The notes: generated from the sequence alone by a model not told the origin. Shown: positions 17,906 to 26,396, counted from the stretch's first letter. The stretch: 64,000 nucleotides of DNA from an uncultured Pontibacter sp. (GCF_947499215.1 NZ_CANMNI010000001.1:124001-188000); one strand, 5' to 3'. A program made the numbers and translations.

Positions 17906-19285
17906 ATGCTACACGAAACTCCTCCTTTCACACTGACATTTCTTGGTGGTGCAGGCACTGTTACCGGCTCCAAGATGCTTTTGAAAACCGACAAGCATCA
18001 GGTACTGATCGACTGTGGCCTTTTTCAGGGACTCAAGCAGCTCCGCCTGCTCAACTGGCAAAAACTGCAACTGAATGTGGAGGAGCTCGACGCCGTTATC
18101 CTTACCCACGGCCACCTCGACCACTGCGGTTACCTGCCTGTGCTCACGCAAAACGGCTACAACGGCCCCATTTACGCCACCACCCCTACCCGCGATGTGA
18201 CCGAAATCATCCTGCGTGACAGTGCCAAGATACAGGAGGAGGACGCCTCTGAAGCAAACCGCAAAGGATTCTCCAAGCACCATCCGGCCAAGCCGCTCTA
18301 TACCTCCGGCGATGTAGACCAGACCATGCCGCTCTTTGAAACGCATGAAGACAATGAGTGGGTGATCATCAACGAGGACTTCAAATTCTGTTTCCGGAAA
18401 AGTGGGCACATACTCGGCTCTGCCTTTGTGGAGCTGAAATGCAAAGGCCGCAAAATTGTTTTTTCAGGAGATATCGGACGTCGCAAACCACTTCTGATGG
18501 AGCCGCCCGCTTTTGTTCGGGAGGCAGACTATCTGGTGCTGGAGTCTACGTACGGCGACAGGATGCACGAACAAGCCTCGGCGTATGATGAGCTGCAGGC
18601 ATATGTACACCATACCCTTGAAAAAGGGGGCGTACTGGTGATTCCTAGTTTTGCCGTGGAGCGGGCTCAAGAACTTTTGCTCATTCTTAACACCCTGCGC
18701 GAAGACCGCAGCATACCGCCTATACCGATCTACCTTGACACGCCCATGGGCATTGACGTGACGGAGCTATACCTGCACCACCGCCCTTGGCACAGTCTGA
18801 GCGATGCCGAGTGCCGCACCATGATGAACAATGTGCATGTGATTCGTGATTTTGAACAGACCCTGCGTGTGCTGGACAAACCGGGCCCAAAGATTGTGAT
18901 TGCGGGAAGCGGCATGGTGACTGGTGGTCGTGTGCTCTACTATTTGCAGCGGCTGATCGACGACCCCAAGAACACCGTGCTATTGGTGGGTTATCAGGCG
19001 CCGGGCACAAGGGGCAGTTTGCTTTTGAGCGGTGCCACCGAAATTAAAATGCAAGGCAATTACTATCAGGTGCGAGCCGAGATCCAGCAAATATCTTCTC
19101 TCTCCGCCCACGGCGATCAGTCAGAATTACTCTGGTGGCTGAGTCATTTCAAAGAAGCCCCGCTAGAGGTATTTTTGAACCATGGAGAAGCACAGGCCCT
19201 AGAAGCCCTTCGATTGAAAATAACTGATACCTTGGACTGGAAGTGCACGATAGCCGAAATGGGCACCACCTATGAACTGCACTGA
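17906..19285 (+). CDS. MBL-fold beta-CASP RNA-processing exonuclease-like protein
   Basis: A 459-residue metallo-beta-lactamase/beta-CASP protein of the KH-less CPSF/YsrA type. Motif 2 THGHLDHCG places H68, H70, D72 and H73. Further metal ligands lie in KSGHILGSAFVEL and in FSGDIGRRK. The beta-CASP insert begins near SFAVERAQELL, and the distal signatures GSGMVTGGRVL and LSAHGDQSELL are intact. Members cleave RNA; the specific role in Bacteroidota is not established. Length and motifs are complete. It is divergent from the phosphodiesterase gene and convergent with the RES toxin gene, with only 15 bp before the latter's stop. Confidence 0.87.
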   Translation: MLHETPPFTLTFLGGAGTVTGSKMLLKTDKHQVLIDCGLFQGLKQLRLLNWQKLQLNVEELDAVILTHGHLDHCGYLPVLTQNGYNGPIYATTPTRDVTEIILRDSAKIQEEDASEANRKGFSKHHPAKPLYTSGDVDQTMPLFETHEDNEWVIINEDFKFCFRKSGHILGSAFVELKCKGRKIVFSGDIGRRKPLLMEPPAFVREADYLVLESTYGDRMHEQASAYDELQAYVHHTLEKGGVLVIPSFAVERAQELLLILNTLREDRSIPPIPIYLDTPMGIDVTELYLHHRPWHSLSDAECRTMMNNVHVIRDFEQTLRVLDKPGPKIVIAGSGMVTGGRVLYYLQRLIDDPKNTVLLVGYQAPGTRGSLLLSGATEIKMQGNYYQVRAEIQQISSLSAHGDQSELLWWLSHFKEAPLEVFLNHGEAQALEALRLKITDTLDWKCTIAEMGTTYELH

Positions 19286-19300
19286 TAATCCGATTGGTGT

Positions 19301-19762
19301 TTATTTAATAAACAGGCGCTTGTCGAATGCGAATGGTTCGGTCTTGAGAATGCGGACTTTGTGGAAATCCGGATGGCGTGGATTGGCTAGGTAATTAAAT
19401 GTACCCTGCACCGTGGCGGAGGGTACATTTAGGATCAAGTGCTTTTCATCTAGAACGTAGGTGTCGCCGATTTTCTGCGTTACGTTGGCATGCGGAAAGG
19501 ACTTCCATGCAGTCGGCAGATTCTTTTCCTCAATCACGTCCATCGAGGCGTCGTCTGGCAGTTCTATCGTAACGAGGTGATAGTCTTTGGGGACAATGCC
19601 CAGCGGCATGTGCACGGCTATCTCCACGGTACACAGCGCGATGGACTCGCTGGTATAGAGCACAGCGGTTCCTTTGCTGTTCCAGCGGCCCCCTGCCAGT
19701 TCGGCGCCTTTGCCAGAAAGGTCATTGCAATAGAGTTTTCGACTGAGCCGGTATACGATCAT
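19301..19762 (-). CDS. RES-domain toxin (NAD+ phosphorylase family)
   Basis: A 153-residue RES-domain protein. The name-giving residues are present: Arg in GGRWNSKG (R26), Glu in TVEIAVH (E47) and Ser in VPSATVQG (S115). Characterised RES toxins (MbcT, ParT, Res) degrade or modify using NAD+, stopping growth when the antitoxin is lost. The start codon overlaps the antitoxin stop in an ATGA arrangement at 19759-19762, so translation is probably coupled. All key residues intact, so it is likely active. Confidence 0.9.
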   Translation of the reverse strand: MIVYRLSRKLYCNDLSGKGAELAGGRWNSKGTAVLYTSESIALCTVEIAVHMPLGIVPKDYHLVTIELPDDASMDVIEEKNLPTAWKSFPHANVTQKIGDTYVLDEKHLILNVPSATVQGTFNYLANPRHPDFHKVRILKTEPFAFDKRLFIK

Positions 19763-20187
19763 GCCAGCACGCCGTGTTCAATGCGGGTAAGTTCGTCGCG
19801 CAACAGACCGATGCCAAATGTGCTGTCGAGTAATTCTTTGGGCCGTATACCGCCCAATGCCACGTTTTTCGCTTCGAGCCAAGCATCAAAATCCTCTTTT
19901 TCGCCGAATACCTCTAATCCTTTGTTGTACACGAGTGTGATCTCAAGGATTTTTTCAGAGTGCAAGGGGTCAAATTTTCGTTGCTCTTTTTTGTAGCGCT
20001 GAAATGTGCGCTCTGATAGGTGCAAGAATTCAGACCACTCCCCTATACTGAAAGGAATTTTGTCTGCGATATTTTGAAAGGTGGCATACTTGATCCCCTC
20101 GCGCACCGTCGTGATGAGCATGAAAACATCGCGATCGTCTATCAGACTGTAGCTGATGCCATTGGTTAGTTTAAGAGCCTTTCCCAT
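19759..20187 (-). CDS. Xre/MbcA/ParS-type antitoxin of the RES toxin
   Basis: A 142-residue antitoxin. A helix-turn-helix region lies at about residues 43-70 (IGEWSEFLHLSERTFQRYKK). The C-terminal MbcA/ParS/Xre toxin-binding domain follows (LEVFGEKEDFDAWLEAKNVALGG, then GLLRDELTRIEHG), in which the conserved W and the NxALGG motif are typical. It is the first gene of the pair. A promoter -7 box lies 18 bp upstream, and an 11-bp box repeated elsewhere in the gap sits beside it, consistent with autorepression. Confidence 0.9.
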   Translation of the reverse strand: MGKALKLTNGISYSLIDDRDVFMLITTVREGIKYATFQNIADKIPFSIGEWSEFLHLSERTFQRYKKEQRKFDPLHSEKILEITLVYNKGLEVFGEKEDFDAWLEAKNVALGGIRPKELLDSTFGIGLLRDELTRIEHGVLA

Positions 20188-20204
20188 ATCAATAATCCTT
20201 TTCT

Positions 20205-20212
20205 CAAATATA
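20205..20212 (-). promoter_or_regulatory. -7 element of the Xre-RES operon (TATATTTG)
   Basis: Exact TAnnTTTG match on the minus strand; transcription would begin near 20198, giving a leader of about 11 nt before the antitoxin start. Confidence 0.6.
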
Positions 20213-20217
20213 CGAAA

Positions 20218-20228
20218 CTTGTCTATTT
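20218..20228 (-). promoter_or_regulatory. Putative antitoxin operator box 1
   Basis: CTTGTCTATTT (plus strand) lies 6 bp upstream of the Xre-RES -7 box, inside the -33/-7 spacer. Its exact inverse occurs at 20296-20306. Confidence 0.5.
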
Positions 20229-20295
20229 AAATACGTCATGTGTCGCATTTTATTTTTATAAATCAAGATGGAGCCAACTCAATCCAGAGGTACTA

Positions 20296-20306
20296 AAATA
20301 GACAAG
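20296..20306 (+). promoter_or_regulatory. Putative antitoxin operator box 2
   Basis: AAATAGACAAG is the exact reverse complement of box 1, with 67 bp between them. Similarity extends on both sides (15 of 18 positions). A degenerate third copy, AAATAGAACAG, lies at 20331-20341, directly before the start of the TPR lipoprotein gene. Confidence 0.45.
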
Positions 20307-20343
20307 ATGGTCGTTAGTACCCAAACCACAAAATAGAACAGAC

Positions 20344-21069
20344 ATGCGAAGTTGGATAATAGCCGCCGGGATCGCGCTTTACGCAAGCCTTGGCGCCTGC
20401 AGTTCCCATAATGTCATTACAGAAAACAGGCATTCGCCCAAGCCTGAGTTTAGATTAGCTGACGTCATAACCGTAAAGCAGCCCGCCACGGCAGAGGAAA
20501 AACAGCAACAAAAGATATTTCTGGACAAGAACGCCAAACGCTTCAAGAGCCGCAAAGCCGCGTCTGCCTACTATGCGCTGGAAGCGCAACGAAACTTCAA
20601 TGAGGCAAAGCTGGACTCGGCTACCTTGCTGTTTGGCCGGGCTTGGCTCATGGACAGCACCAATAATGACGTGTACTGGGGCTATGGTCTGGTATTCGGG
20701 CAGCAGAAGGAGTATGACAAAGCGCTCTACATTCTGTACTGCGCCCTCGATAAAGACCAGCACAACCCGAGACTCCTAACCGATCTGGCCACCAGTCACC
20801 TTGGGCGCTTCTATGCCGAAAGCAACCCGGAAGATCTGATGCAGAGCCGTAAACTCTTAGAGAGGGCCGTACGCTATTCCCCTGACAAAGCGGACGCCTA
20901 CTACAAGCTGGCCGTCAGCCACTACTACTTGCAAGAGTACGCGAAGGCTTGGGATTACCTGCACAAAAGTATCAGCAGGGACAAAAACATGGCCGACACC
21001 GCCTTGATAGCTGCTCTGCTCGAAAAACAGCGCGATCCGGCTGGTAAATATGAACGGCAGGAGCTGTAA
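20344..21069 (+). CDS. TPR lipoprotein (first of a tandem paralogue pair)
   Basis: A 241-residue protein with a lipoprotein signal peptide ending LGAC (C19). After a charged linker come TPR-like helices: ASAYYALEAQRNFNEAKLDSATLLFGRAWLMD, then YDKALYILYCALDKDQHNPRLL, and EYAKAWDYLHKSI near the C-terminus. It shares order and wording with the next gene (YWGYGLVF versus YWAFGLVE; AKAWDYLHK versus AEAWDYLHK), so the two arose by duplication. Probably a periplasmic scaffold attached to a membrane. Function unknown. Divergent from the Xre-RES pair. Confidence 0.8.
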   Translation: MRSWIIAAGIALYASLGACSSHNVITENRHSPKPEFRLADVITVKQPATAEEKQQQKIFLDKNAKRFKSRKAASAYYALEAQRNFNEAKLDSATLLFGRAWLMDSTNNDVYWGYGLVFGQQKEYDKALYILYCALDKDQHNPRLLTDLATSHLGRFYAESNPEDLMQSRKLLERAVRYSPDKADAYYKLAVSHYYLQEYAKAWDYLHKSISRDKNMADTALIAALLEKQRDPAGKYERQEL

Positions 21070-21145
21070 TCATTTGTAAATTCGATGCTTGTGATGTAGT
21101 TTTAGAATTCAATAGAGTATACCCACACTTCTTGAATTTCATCAC

Positions 21146-21865
21146 ATGAAGAGAATAATACTGGCTGCATCAGCGCTTTTAATCAGCGCGTCCGCCGTTT
21201 TTGCGCAGAACCAACCTACTACTGCAAACCCTAAAGTATTGCCGATGTTTGGTAAGCAAGCCAAAACGGAAGCGCAGCAGATGGCCGACGAAAAGTTTCT
21301 GACTAGCTGCGACAAAAGTTTTACCAGCCGCACCGAGGCTAGCAATTTCTTTATGGAGCGCGGTTGGGAGTATTATAATGAGGGTCAGGCGGACACGGCT
21401 GTTTATCGCTTTAACCTTGCTTGGTTGCTGAACCCGGATAACCATAACACCTACTGGGCATTCGGTTTAGTAGAATACAGCAAAGGCAATTCAAAAGTGG
21501 CAATCGACATGTACGAGCGTGCTTTAAAGTATCAGCCTAACAACTCCCTTTTACTGTCTGATGCGGGGACAGCCTTAGTCTCTCAGTTTAACACTGATAA
21601 AAAGAAAAAGAATCTCAAGCAGGCCGCTGCTTATTTAGACCGTGCAGTGGCAATCGATTCTGCGAACGCCTTTGCCCTGTCCGGATTGTCACAAGTGCGT
21701 TATCATCAGAAAAAATACGCGGAAGCATGGGACTATTTGCACAAAGGCCGTGACATCAACATGCAGTCGCTGGACTACAACTTTCTGGCGGAGCTGATGG
21801 TCCGCATGCCTGACCCGAAAGGCATGTTCCGTAACGAAGCCCAACCTGCCGAACAAGCCCAATAG
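21146..21865 (+). CDS. TPR periplasmic protein (second of a tandem paralogue pair)
   Basis: A 239-residue paralogue of the preceding lipoprotein. It has an ordinary Sec signal peptide (cleavage after FAQ, about residue 21) and no lipobox cysteine, so the pair differs in anchoring. TPR-like units are seen at RGWEYYNEGQADTAVYRFNLAWLL, SKVAIDMYERALKYQPNNSLL, KKNLKQAAAYLDRAV and AEAWDYLHKGRDIN. The C-terminal tail is rich in Ala, Pro and Gln. It is followed 35 bp later by the OmpA lipoprotein gene and may be co-transcribed with it. Confidence 0.8.
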   Translation: MKRIILAASALLISASAVFAQNQPTTANPKVLPMFGKQAKTEAQQMADEKFLTSCDKSFTSRTEASNFFMERGWEYYNEGQADTAVYRFNLAWLLNPDNHNTYWAFGLVEYSKGNSKVAIDMYERALKYQPNNSLLLSDAGTALVSQFNTDKKKKNLKQAAAYLDRAVAIDSANAFALSGLSQVRYHQKKYAEAWDYLHKGRDINMQSLDYNFLAELMVRMPDPKGMFRNEAQPAEQAQ

Positions 21866-21900
21866 CACTTACACCCGAAGTACCAACCTTAACAATTGAT

Positions 21901-22779
21901 ATGAAAAAGAATTTCTACAGAACCTCCCTCCTTCTGTTGGTCGGAAGTTTGTCGCTTTCTTCCTGCGTGGTTTCCAAAAAGAAGTACGAAGACCTGATGG
22001 CCCGCAAAAACGCACTGGAGCTAGACAAGTCGGATCTGGAGCAGCAGAAGAGCACCTTAGAGCAGCAAAAATCCGCTCTGGAAAGTGAAAAAGCCCAACT
22101 AGAGCAGGAACGCGCCGAGTTGGAGCGCCAGAAAGCTGAATACCAACAGAGTCTGCAGCAGGCCCTGAAAGAGGGTAAGGCACTGGGCGAAACCCTGAAT
22201 ATGAACAAGTCGCAGATCGACAAGCTGAACGCCGACCTGAAAGCCCGCGAGCAGCGTCTAGCCGAACTACAGCGTATCTTGGACGAGAAGGACAAAGCCG
22301 TGAATGCCCTACGCTCTAAAGTGAGCAATGCGCTTCTTGGTTTCAACGACAAAGACCTGACTGTGAACATCCGCAATGGTAAGGTATACGTGTCATTGGC
22401 TGAGCAATTGCTGTTTAACTCCGGCTCCACCAAAGTAGATCCAAAGGGGGTAGAAGCGCTGAAAAAACTCGCGACTGTTTTGAAAGAGCAGCAGGATGTG
22501 AATGTGGTGGTGGAAGGCCACACGGATGATGTGCCGATCGCACGCGGTACAGTAGGCATGCAGGACAATTGGGATCTGAGTGTTCTTCGCGCCACAGAGA
22601 TCACCCGCATTTTAACACAGGCTGGTGTTCAATCCGACCGCGTGACGCCATCTGGCCGCAGCTTGTACGTACCACTCGACAACGCCAAAACAAAAGAGGC
22701 ACGTCAGAAGAACCGTCGTACCGAGATCATCCTGACACCTAAACTGGATGAGTTGTTCCAAATTCTGGAGTCAGCTTGA
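21901..22779 (+). CDS. OmpA-family lipoprotein with coiled-coil spacer
   Basis: A 292-residue protein. Lipobox LSSC gives C22 as the lipidated residue. Residues 28 to about 145 form a coiled coil built of repeated ALE/QQK heptads. The OmpA-like peptidoglycan-binding domain occupies about 155-282, with LLFNSGSTKVDP, VEGHTDDVPIARG and the QKNRRTEIIL helix whose Asp/Arg residues bind diaminopimelate. It would tether the outer membrane to the wall. A 231-residue opposite-strand frame is an artefact of the coiled-coil codon pattern. Confidence 0.9.
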   Translation: MKKNFYRTSLLLLVGSLSLSSCVVSKKKYEDLMARKNALELDKSDLEQQKSTLEQQKSALESEKAQLEQERAELERQKAEYQQSLQQALKEGKALGETLNMNKSQIDKLNADLKAREQRLAELQRILDEKDKAVNALRSKVSNALLGFNDKDLTVNIRNGKVYVSLAEQLLFNSGSTKVDPKGVEALKKLATVLKEQQDVNVVVEGHTDDVPIARGTVGMQDNWDLSVLRATEITRILTQAGVQSDRVTPSGRSLYVPLDNAKTKEARQKNRRTEIILTPKLDELFQILESA

Positions 22780-22798
22780 TCAGCATAAAGCACAAAAT

Positions 22799-22830
22799 AA
22801 AAGCCAGCTTCGTAAAGGAGCTGGCTTTTT
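22799..22830 (+). terminator. Terminator after the OmpA lipoprotein gene
   Basis: AAAGCCAGCT / AGCTGGCTTT stem with a 9-nt loop and a T-run on the plus strand. Confidence 0.88.
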
Positions 22831-22888
22831 CGTTGAAAGTCGATGTATGCTTATCGTAGATGTAAGATGCTACACCTTAAAAATACCT

Positions 22889-23455
22889 CTAAGGCTGTAT
22901 TTCGGTGTCAGGTACAGCTACCACAGGTACGGCTATCTCTGGTGCGGAAGCTAAAGGCATAGTTCCGGCAACAACAGGAGTGGGCTTCGGCAAAAACCTA
23001 TGTAAAATTGGCAGCAATGCAAAGTAAAGTGCTACCCCAACAGGTACGGCCAGTATGGCCCATGCCGAAACGGCAGCCAGATTCGCTAGCCAAAGCTTGT
23101 TAAGAGCAGCCAGCCAGTCCAGCTTAAACATAGCAATCATTTCATCCAATGACAGTTTCAAATCATCAAGCCCAAACATAAAGATGCCTACCTTGATAAA
23201 AGGTATAATTAGTAAAAGTTGCAAAGGGTGCACTAGATAGCTTACGAGCACTGTTGCAGCAATATTCAATCTGAAGCGAGCAGCTAGCGCTGTTCCCATA
23301 ACCGTTGTGACGCCAAGCGCAGGCAAAATGCCTACCACAGAACCGAGCGCAACCGTAACAGCCAGTTTGTGCGGCGTCATACCCTGCCGGAGCAGGTTGA
23401 GCACAGGCTGTGCGATGCGGCGTTTAAAAAATCCGGTGATAATGGTAGAGGACAA
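22889..23455 (-). CDS. DUF2062 membrane protein
   Basis: A 188-residue protein. The DUF2062 domain spans about residues 10-150: GMTPHKLAVTVALGSVVGILPALG, then membrane segments at about 55-85 (containing SYLVHPLQLLLIIPF) and 122-150. The tail is Pro/Ala/Val-rich. DUF2062 proteins often accompany glycosyltransferases or stand alone; the activity is unknown. Located in the cytoplasmic membrane. The 205 bp upstream, to 23661, contain no gene or obvious site. Confidence 0.82.
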   Translation of the reverse strand: MSSTIITGFFKRRIAQPVLNLLRQGMTPHKLAVTVALGSVVGILPALGVTTVMGTALAARFRLNIAATVLVSYLVHPLQLLLIIPFIKVGIFMFGLDDLKLSLDEMIAMFKLDWLAALNKLWLANLAAVSAWAILAVPVGVALYFALLPILHRFLPKPTPVVAGTMPLASAPEIAVPVVAVPDTEIQP

Positions 23456-23661
23456 ACCTTTGGCTAAAATTAAGTTATGTTGGATGATAGGATTATAAAG
23501 AAGACGCCCTAAACCTTAAAAGAGTTGCATCTGCTGTATCATAAATTCTGCTGCTAATCCTTTGTAGCTTAATGCTAGAAATTCTATAAAAGTAACCTGC
23601 TAACGCAAGCATTGTTTTACTTATTTCAACAGGAATGAAATTAGCTATCGCTTAACGAATT

Positions 23662-24765
23662 TTACTTCCTGATTCGTAGAAAACGTAAGATCTTGTCTAT
23701 CGTCAGGGCGTGTTCTTCGGTGCCCTCTGTACCCAGCATAAATGAATAGGCTTGCAACTCGGGACTATTGTCAAAATAAATCTTGAACATACCTACAATG
23801 GGAACCGCCACGAACATACCTGGCAAACCCCATAGCATACCGCCCACTATGATGCTGAGGATCGTGAAAAGTGGGTTAATGTTTACTCGACTACCCGTGA
23901 TATTAGGAGTCAAGATGTTGTTCTCGGTGAACTGAACGGCCAAAAAGAAAAACAGCACAGCTAGGGTTTTCTGCGGATCGCCCTGCACTACCAAGGTATA
24001 GAGCAAAGGTATGGCCCCGCCAATCAGCGTACCGAAGTAAGGTATAAAATTGATGAAGGCAGATACGATCCCTAACAAGATGGCATATTCCACCCCTATT
24101 AGCAGCAGGCCAGTGGAGTTGATAAAGCAGAGGATCAGAATCACGATAACGACCCCGCCCATATAATGCTTGGTCACATCCGAAATCTCATCGATCATTA
24201 CCTTCACCTTGCCGTGCCTGTCTGATGGAAGCGCTCGCAATAAAAAACTCTCGAACTTATTGCGGTAATACAACATCAGAAAAATATAAACCGGCATCAG
24301 TGCAAATTTGGTTATGGTACTCGTTGTAGCCAGTAATATGTTAGCGATAGCCGTTCCACTTAGATCCAGTGCATTGTTTACCTGCAGACGAAGCCAGCGC
24401 TCGTTGGTCTGGTTGTCGTCTCCAAATTTACGATCAATATGCGCTTGCAGCATATCGATGTTGAGCAGCGCCTTTTCTTTCAGCTCAGGGAAATCGGTTA
24501 AAAAGACTGAAAGCTGTTTGTAAAGCAGTACCATTAACCCAGCAAAAAGGGCCATAGCCGTAATGATGGTGACAAAGTTAGCCAATAAGCGGGGCACCCC
24601 CCATTTCTCCATCTGTTTTACGATAGGATATAATAGGTAGGCAAACAGCAAGGCCATGACCAAAGGGTAAAGAAACTCGCGTGCTTCTACCAGTACGTAT
24701 ACGAGCAGCACCAAAAACAATAACCAATACGTCAGCTTCTTTACTCTCTTGTAATCGTTTGCCAT
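23662..24765 (-). CDS. AI-2E family transporter (PerM/YdiK-like permease)
   Basis: A 367-residue polytopic membrane protein of the AI-2 exporter/PerM family, with about seven or eight transmembrane segments. Two N-terminal segments (12-50) and one at 60-85 precede a long extracytoplasmic helical loop (DFPELKEKALLNIDMLQAH). The later GIVSAFINFIPYFGTLIGGAIPLL segment is the family signature, and the C-terminus has VGGMLWGLPGMFVAVPIVGMFK. Substrates differ among members: autoinducer-2, Na+/H+, or unknown. The gene is divergent from dbpA, with 67 bp between starts. Confidence 0.88.
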   Translation of the reverse strand: MANDYKRVKKLTYWLLFLVLLVYVLVEAREFLYPLVMALLFAYLLYPIVKQMEKWGVPRLLANFVTIITAMALFAGLMVLLYKQLSVFLTDFPELKEKALLNIDMLQAHIDRKFGDDNQTNERWLRLQVNNALDLSGTAIANILLATTSTITKFALMPVYIFLMLYYRNKFESFLLRALPSDRHGKVKVMIDEISDVTKHYMGGVVIVILILCFINSTGLLLIGVEYAILLGIVSAFINFIPYFGTLIGGAIPLLYTLVVQGDPQKTLAVLFFFLAVQFTENNILTPNITGSRVNINPLFTILSIIVGGMLWGLPGMFVAVPIVGMFKIYFDNSPELQAYSFMLGTEGTEEHALTIDKILRFLRIRK

Positions 24766-24832
24766 ACTCTTATTACTGAAAAAATAGAAGTAGGGATATA
24801 TTGGAATCCGTACCTTTACGGTTCACGTACGC

Positions 24833-26218
24833 ATGCCTATGGCTTCTTTTGATCAACTGGGACTCTCCCCTGCGCTTTTAGAGCGCCTCGCTGAGCTAGA
24901 TTTTCACACCCCTACTCCAATACAGCAATCTGCTATACCTCCGCTCCTCAAAGGACAGGACGTAGCCGGACAGGCAGAGACGGGCAGTGGTAAAACAGCC
25001 GCCTTCGGTTTGCCTCTTTTGCAGCATATAGACACAAATAAGCAGCAGGTGCAGGCACTGGTGCTGGTACCCACCCGCGAATTGGCTGTGCAAGTACGTC
25101 ACGAACTAAAGCAACTTGCCCAGAAGATCGACAACCTCAAGATCAGTGCTTTTTATGGTGGGCACTCTTTTTCACAGGAACGGGCTTCGCTTGCTTTCCC
25201 GCCGCAGGTGCTCGTGGGCACACCCGGCCGTTTGACAGATCATCTTTATCGCCAGACTGTTGACTTTAGTCAGGTGCGCATGCTTGTGCTCGACGAAGCG
25301 GATAAGCTCCTCGAAATGGGTTTTGCTGATGAAATAGACCAGATACTAGAAGCTATACCTAAAAAGCGGCAGGCTGTGCTATTCTCAGCCACTATGCCCG
25401 ACGAGGTGAAGCAACTTATTTCAGAGTCGCTTAAGAATCCGCAGTTTGTGCAGGTGTCGCCCAATGCTATACCTGATCTGGTGCGGCTGACAGGTATAAA
25501 AGTAGCGCAACCTGATAAGCAGCAGGCTTTGCTCCACCTCCTGCAAAGCATCAACCCCGCCGGCACGGTCGTATTTTGTAACACTCGCGGCGCCTCCGAT
25601 GATGTGGCAGCCATGTTGGCCAAACACGGCTTCGGCGCCCGTTCACTGCATGGTGGTATGGAGCAGCAGGACCGTGACAAAGCCATGACACTCTTCCGCA
25701 ACGGCACCACACAGGTATTGGTCGCCACTGACCTAGCCGCACGAGGTCTCGATATTGCCGCGCTCAAGAACATCATCCACTACGAACTGCCAGACGACGA
25801 AGCCGCCTACCTGCATCGCAGCGGTCGCACTGGTCGGGCCGGACGAAGCGGCGAGGTCTATACCTTCGCCACCAACCGTGATGAGCAAAAGCTGCGTGAC
25901 TGGGGATTGGTGCGCATGGATGAGTGGCTGAACACTACTGAGCTAGCTGCTCGTGTTGAAAAAGCTGCCCCGGAATCGACCGAAGCCTATGCGACCCTTC
26001 ATATCAATGCTGGCCGGAAAAACAAACTCAGTCCAAGAGATATTGTAGGTGCTTTAATAGCTGCCGCCGGCCTTAAAGCCGATCAGATTGGTCGCATCGA
26101 AGTGCAGGACAAAGCCAGCTATGTGGCTATACCTGCGGATCGGGCTACTGAAATTGCAGAGGCGCTTTCGATTGGAAAGATAAAGGGTAGGAAGTTCAAA
26201 GTAGGATTGGTGAAGTAA
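24833..26218 (+). CDS. dbpA: ATP-dependent RNA helicase DbpA
   Basis: A 461-residue DEAD-box helicase with all core motifs: Q motif DFHTPTPIQ (23-31), AETGSGKT (48-55), PTRELAVQ, DEADKLLEMG, SAT, and HRSGRTGRAG. The last 75 residues form a DbpA RNA-binding domain (ATLHINAGRKNKLSPRDIVG to GRKFKVGL), which in E. coli recognises hairpin 92 of 23S rRNA. Length equals E. coli DbpA. Expected role: late assembly of the 50S subunit. An in-frame ATG two codons downstream (24839) is an alternative start. TACCTTTA at 24811-24818 is a candidate -7 box. Confidence 0.93.
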   Translation: MPMASFDQLGLSPALLERLAELDFHTPTPIQQSAIPPLLKGQDVAGQAETGSGKTAAFGLPLLQHIDTNKQQVQALVLVPTRELAVQVRHELKQLAQKIDNLKISAFYGGHSFSQERASLAFPPQVLVGTPGRLTDHLYRQTVDFSQVRMLVLDEADKLLEMGFADEIDQILEAIPKKRQAVLFSATMPDEVKQLISESLKNPQFVQVSPNAIPDLVRLTGIKVAQPDKQQALLHLLQSINPAGTVVFCNTRGASDDVAAMLAKHGFGARSLHGGMEQQDRDKAMTLFRNGTTQVLVATDLAARGLDIAALKNIIHYELPDDEAAYLHRSGRTGRAGRSGEVYTFATNRDEQKLRDWGLVRMDEWLNTTELAARVEKAAPESTEAYATLHINAGRKNKLSPRDIVGALIAAAGLKADQIGRIEVQDKASYVAIPADRATEIAEALSIGKIKGRKFKVGLVK

Positions 26219-26224
26219 ATGCAA

Positions 26225-26310
26225 TTGTCATCTCGAACGTTTGTGAGAGATCTGGGGAAATTTAGAATGATGTCTATGATCCAGATTTCTCCCGTTGGTC
26301 GAAATGACAG
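26225..26310. repeat. Dispersed palindromic repeat (REP/MITE-like)
   Basis: An imperfect palindrome about 86 bp long lies after dbpA. Its arms read TTGTCATCTCGAACG..GAGAGATCTGG and, inverted, CTGTCATTTCGACCAACGGGAGAAATCTGG in two halves, with an AT-rich centre. Arms of this wording (TGTCATTTCGACC...GGGAGAAATCT) are, to my knowledge, frequent intergenic repeats in Bacteroidota genomes. It encodes nothing and lies 30 bp before a bidirectional terminator. Confidence 0.65.
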
Positions 26311-26341
26311 AAAAGAATCGTACGCAATCTATACCTATAAT

Positions 26342-26382
26342 AAAAAAGGGGACCCACTGAAATATCAGTGGTCCCCTTTTTA
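26342..26382. terminator. Bidirectional terminator between dbpA and the small Cys-containing gene
   Basis: A long stem, AAAAAGGGGACC.CACTGA with TCAGTGGTCCCCTTTTT and one bulged C; A/T runs on both sides allow use by both convergent genes. Confidence 0.92.
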
Positions 26383-26396
26383 AATACAGAACAAAC

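Noticed and set aside
21915..22610. 231-residue frame opposite the OmpA lipoprotein gene
   Set aside because: Arises from the repetitive coiled-coil codons of the real gene; Ser/Arg/Cys-rich with no recognisable domain.
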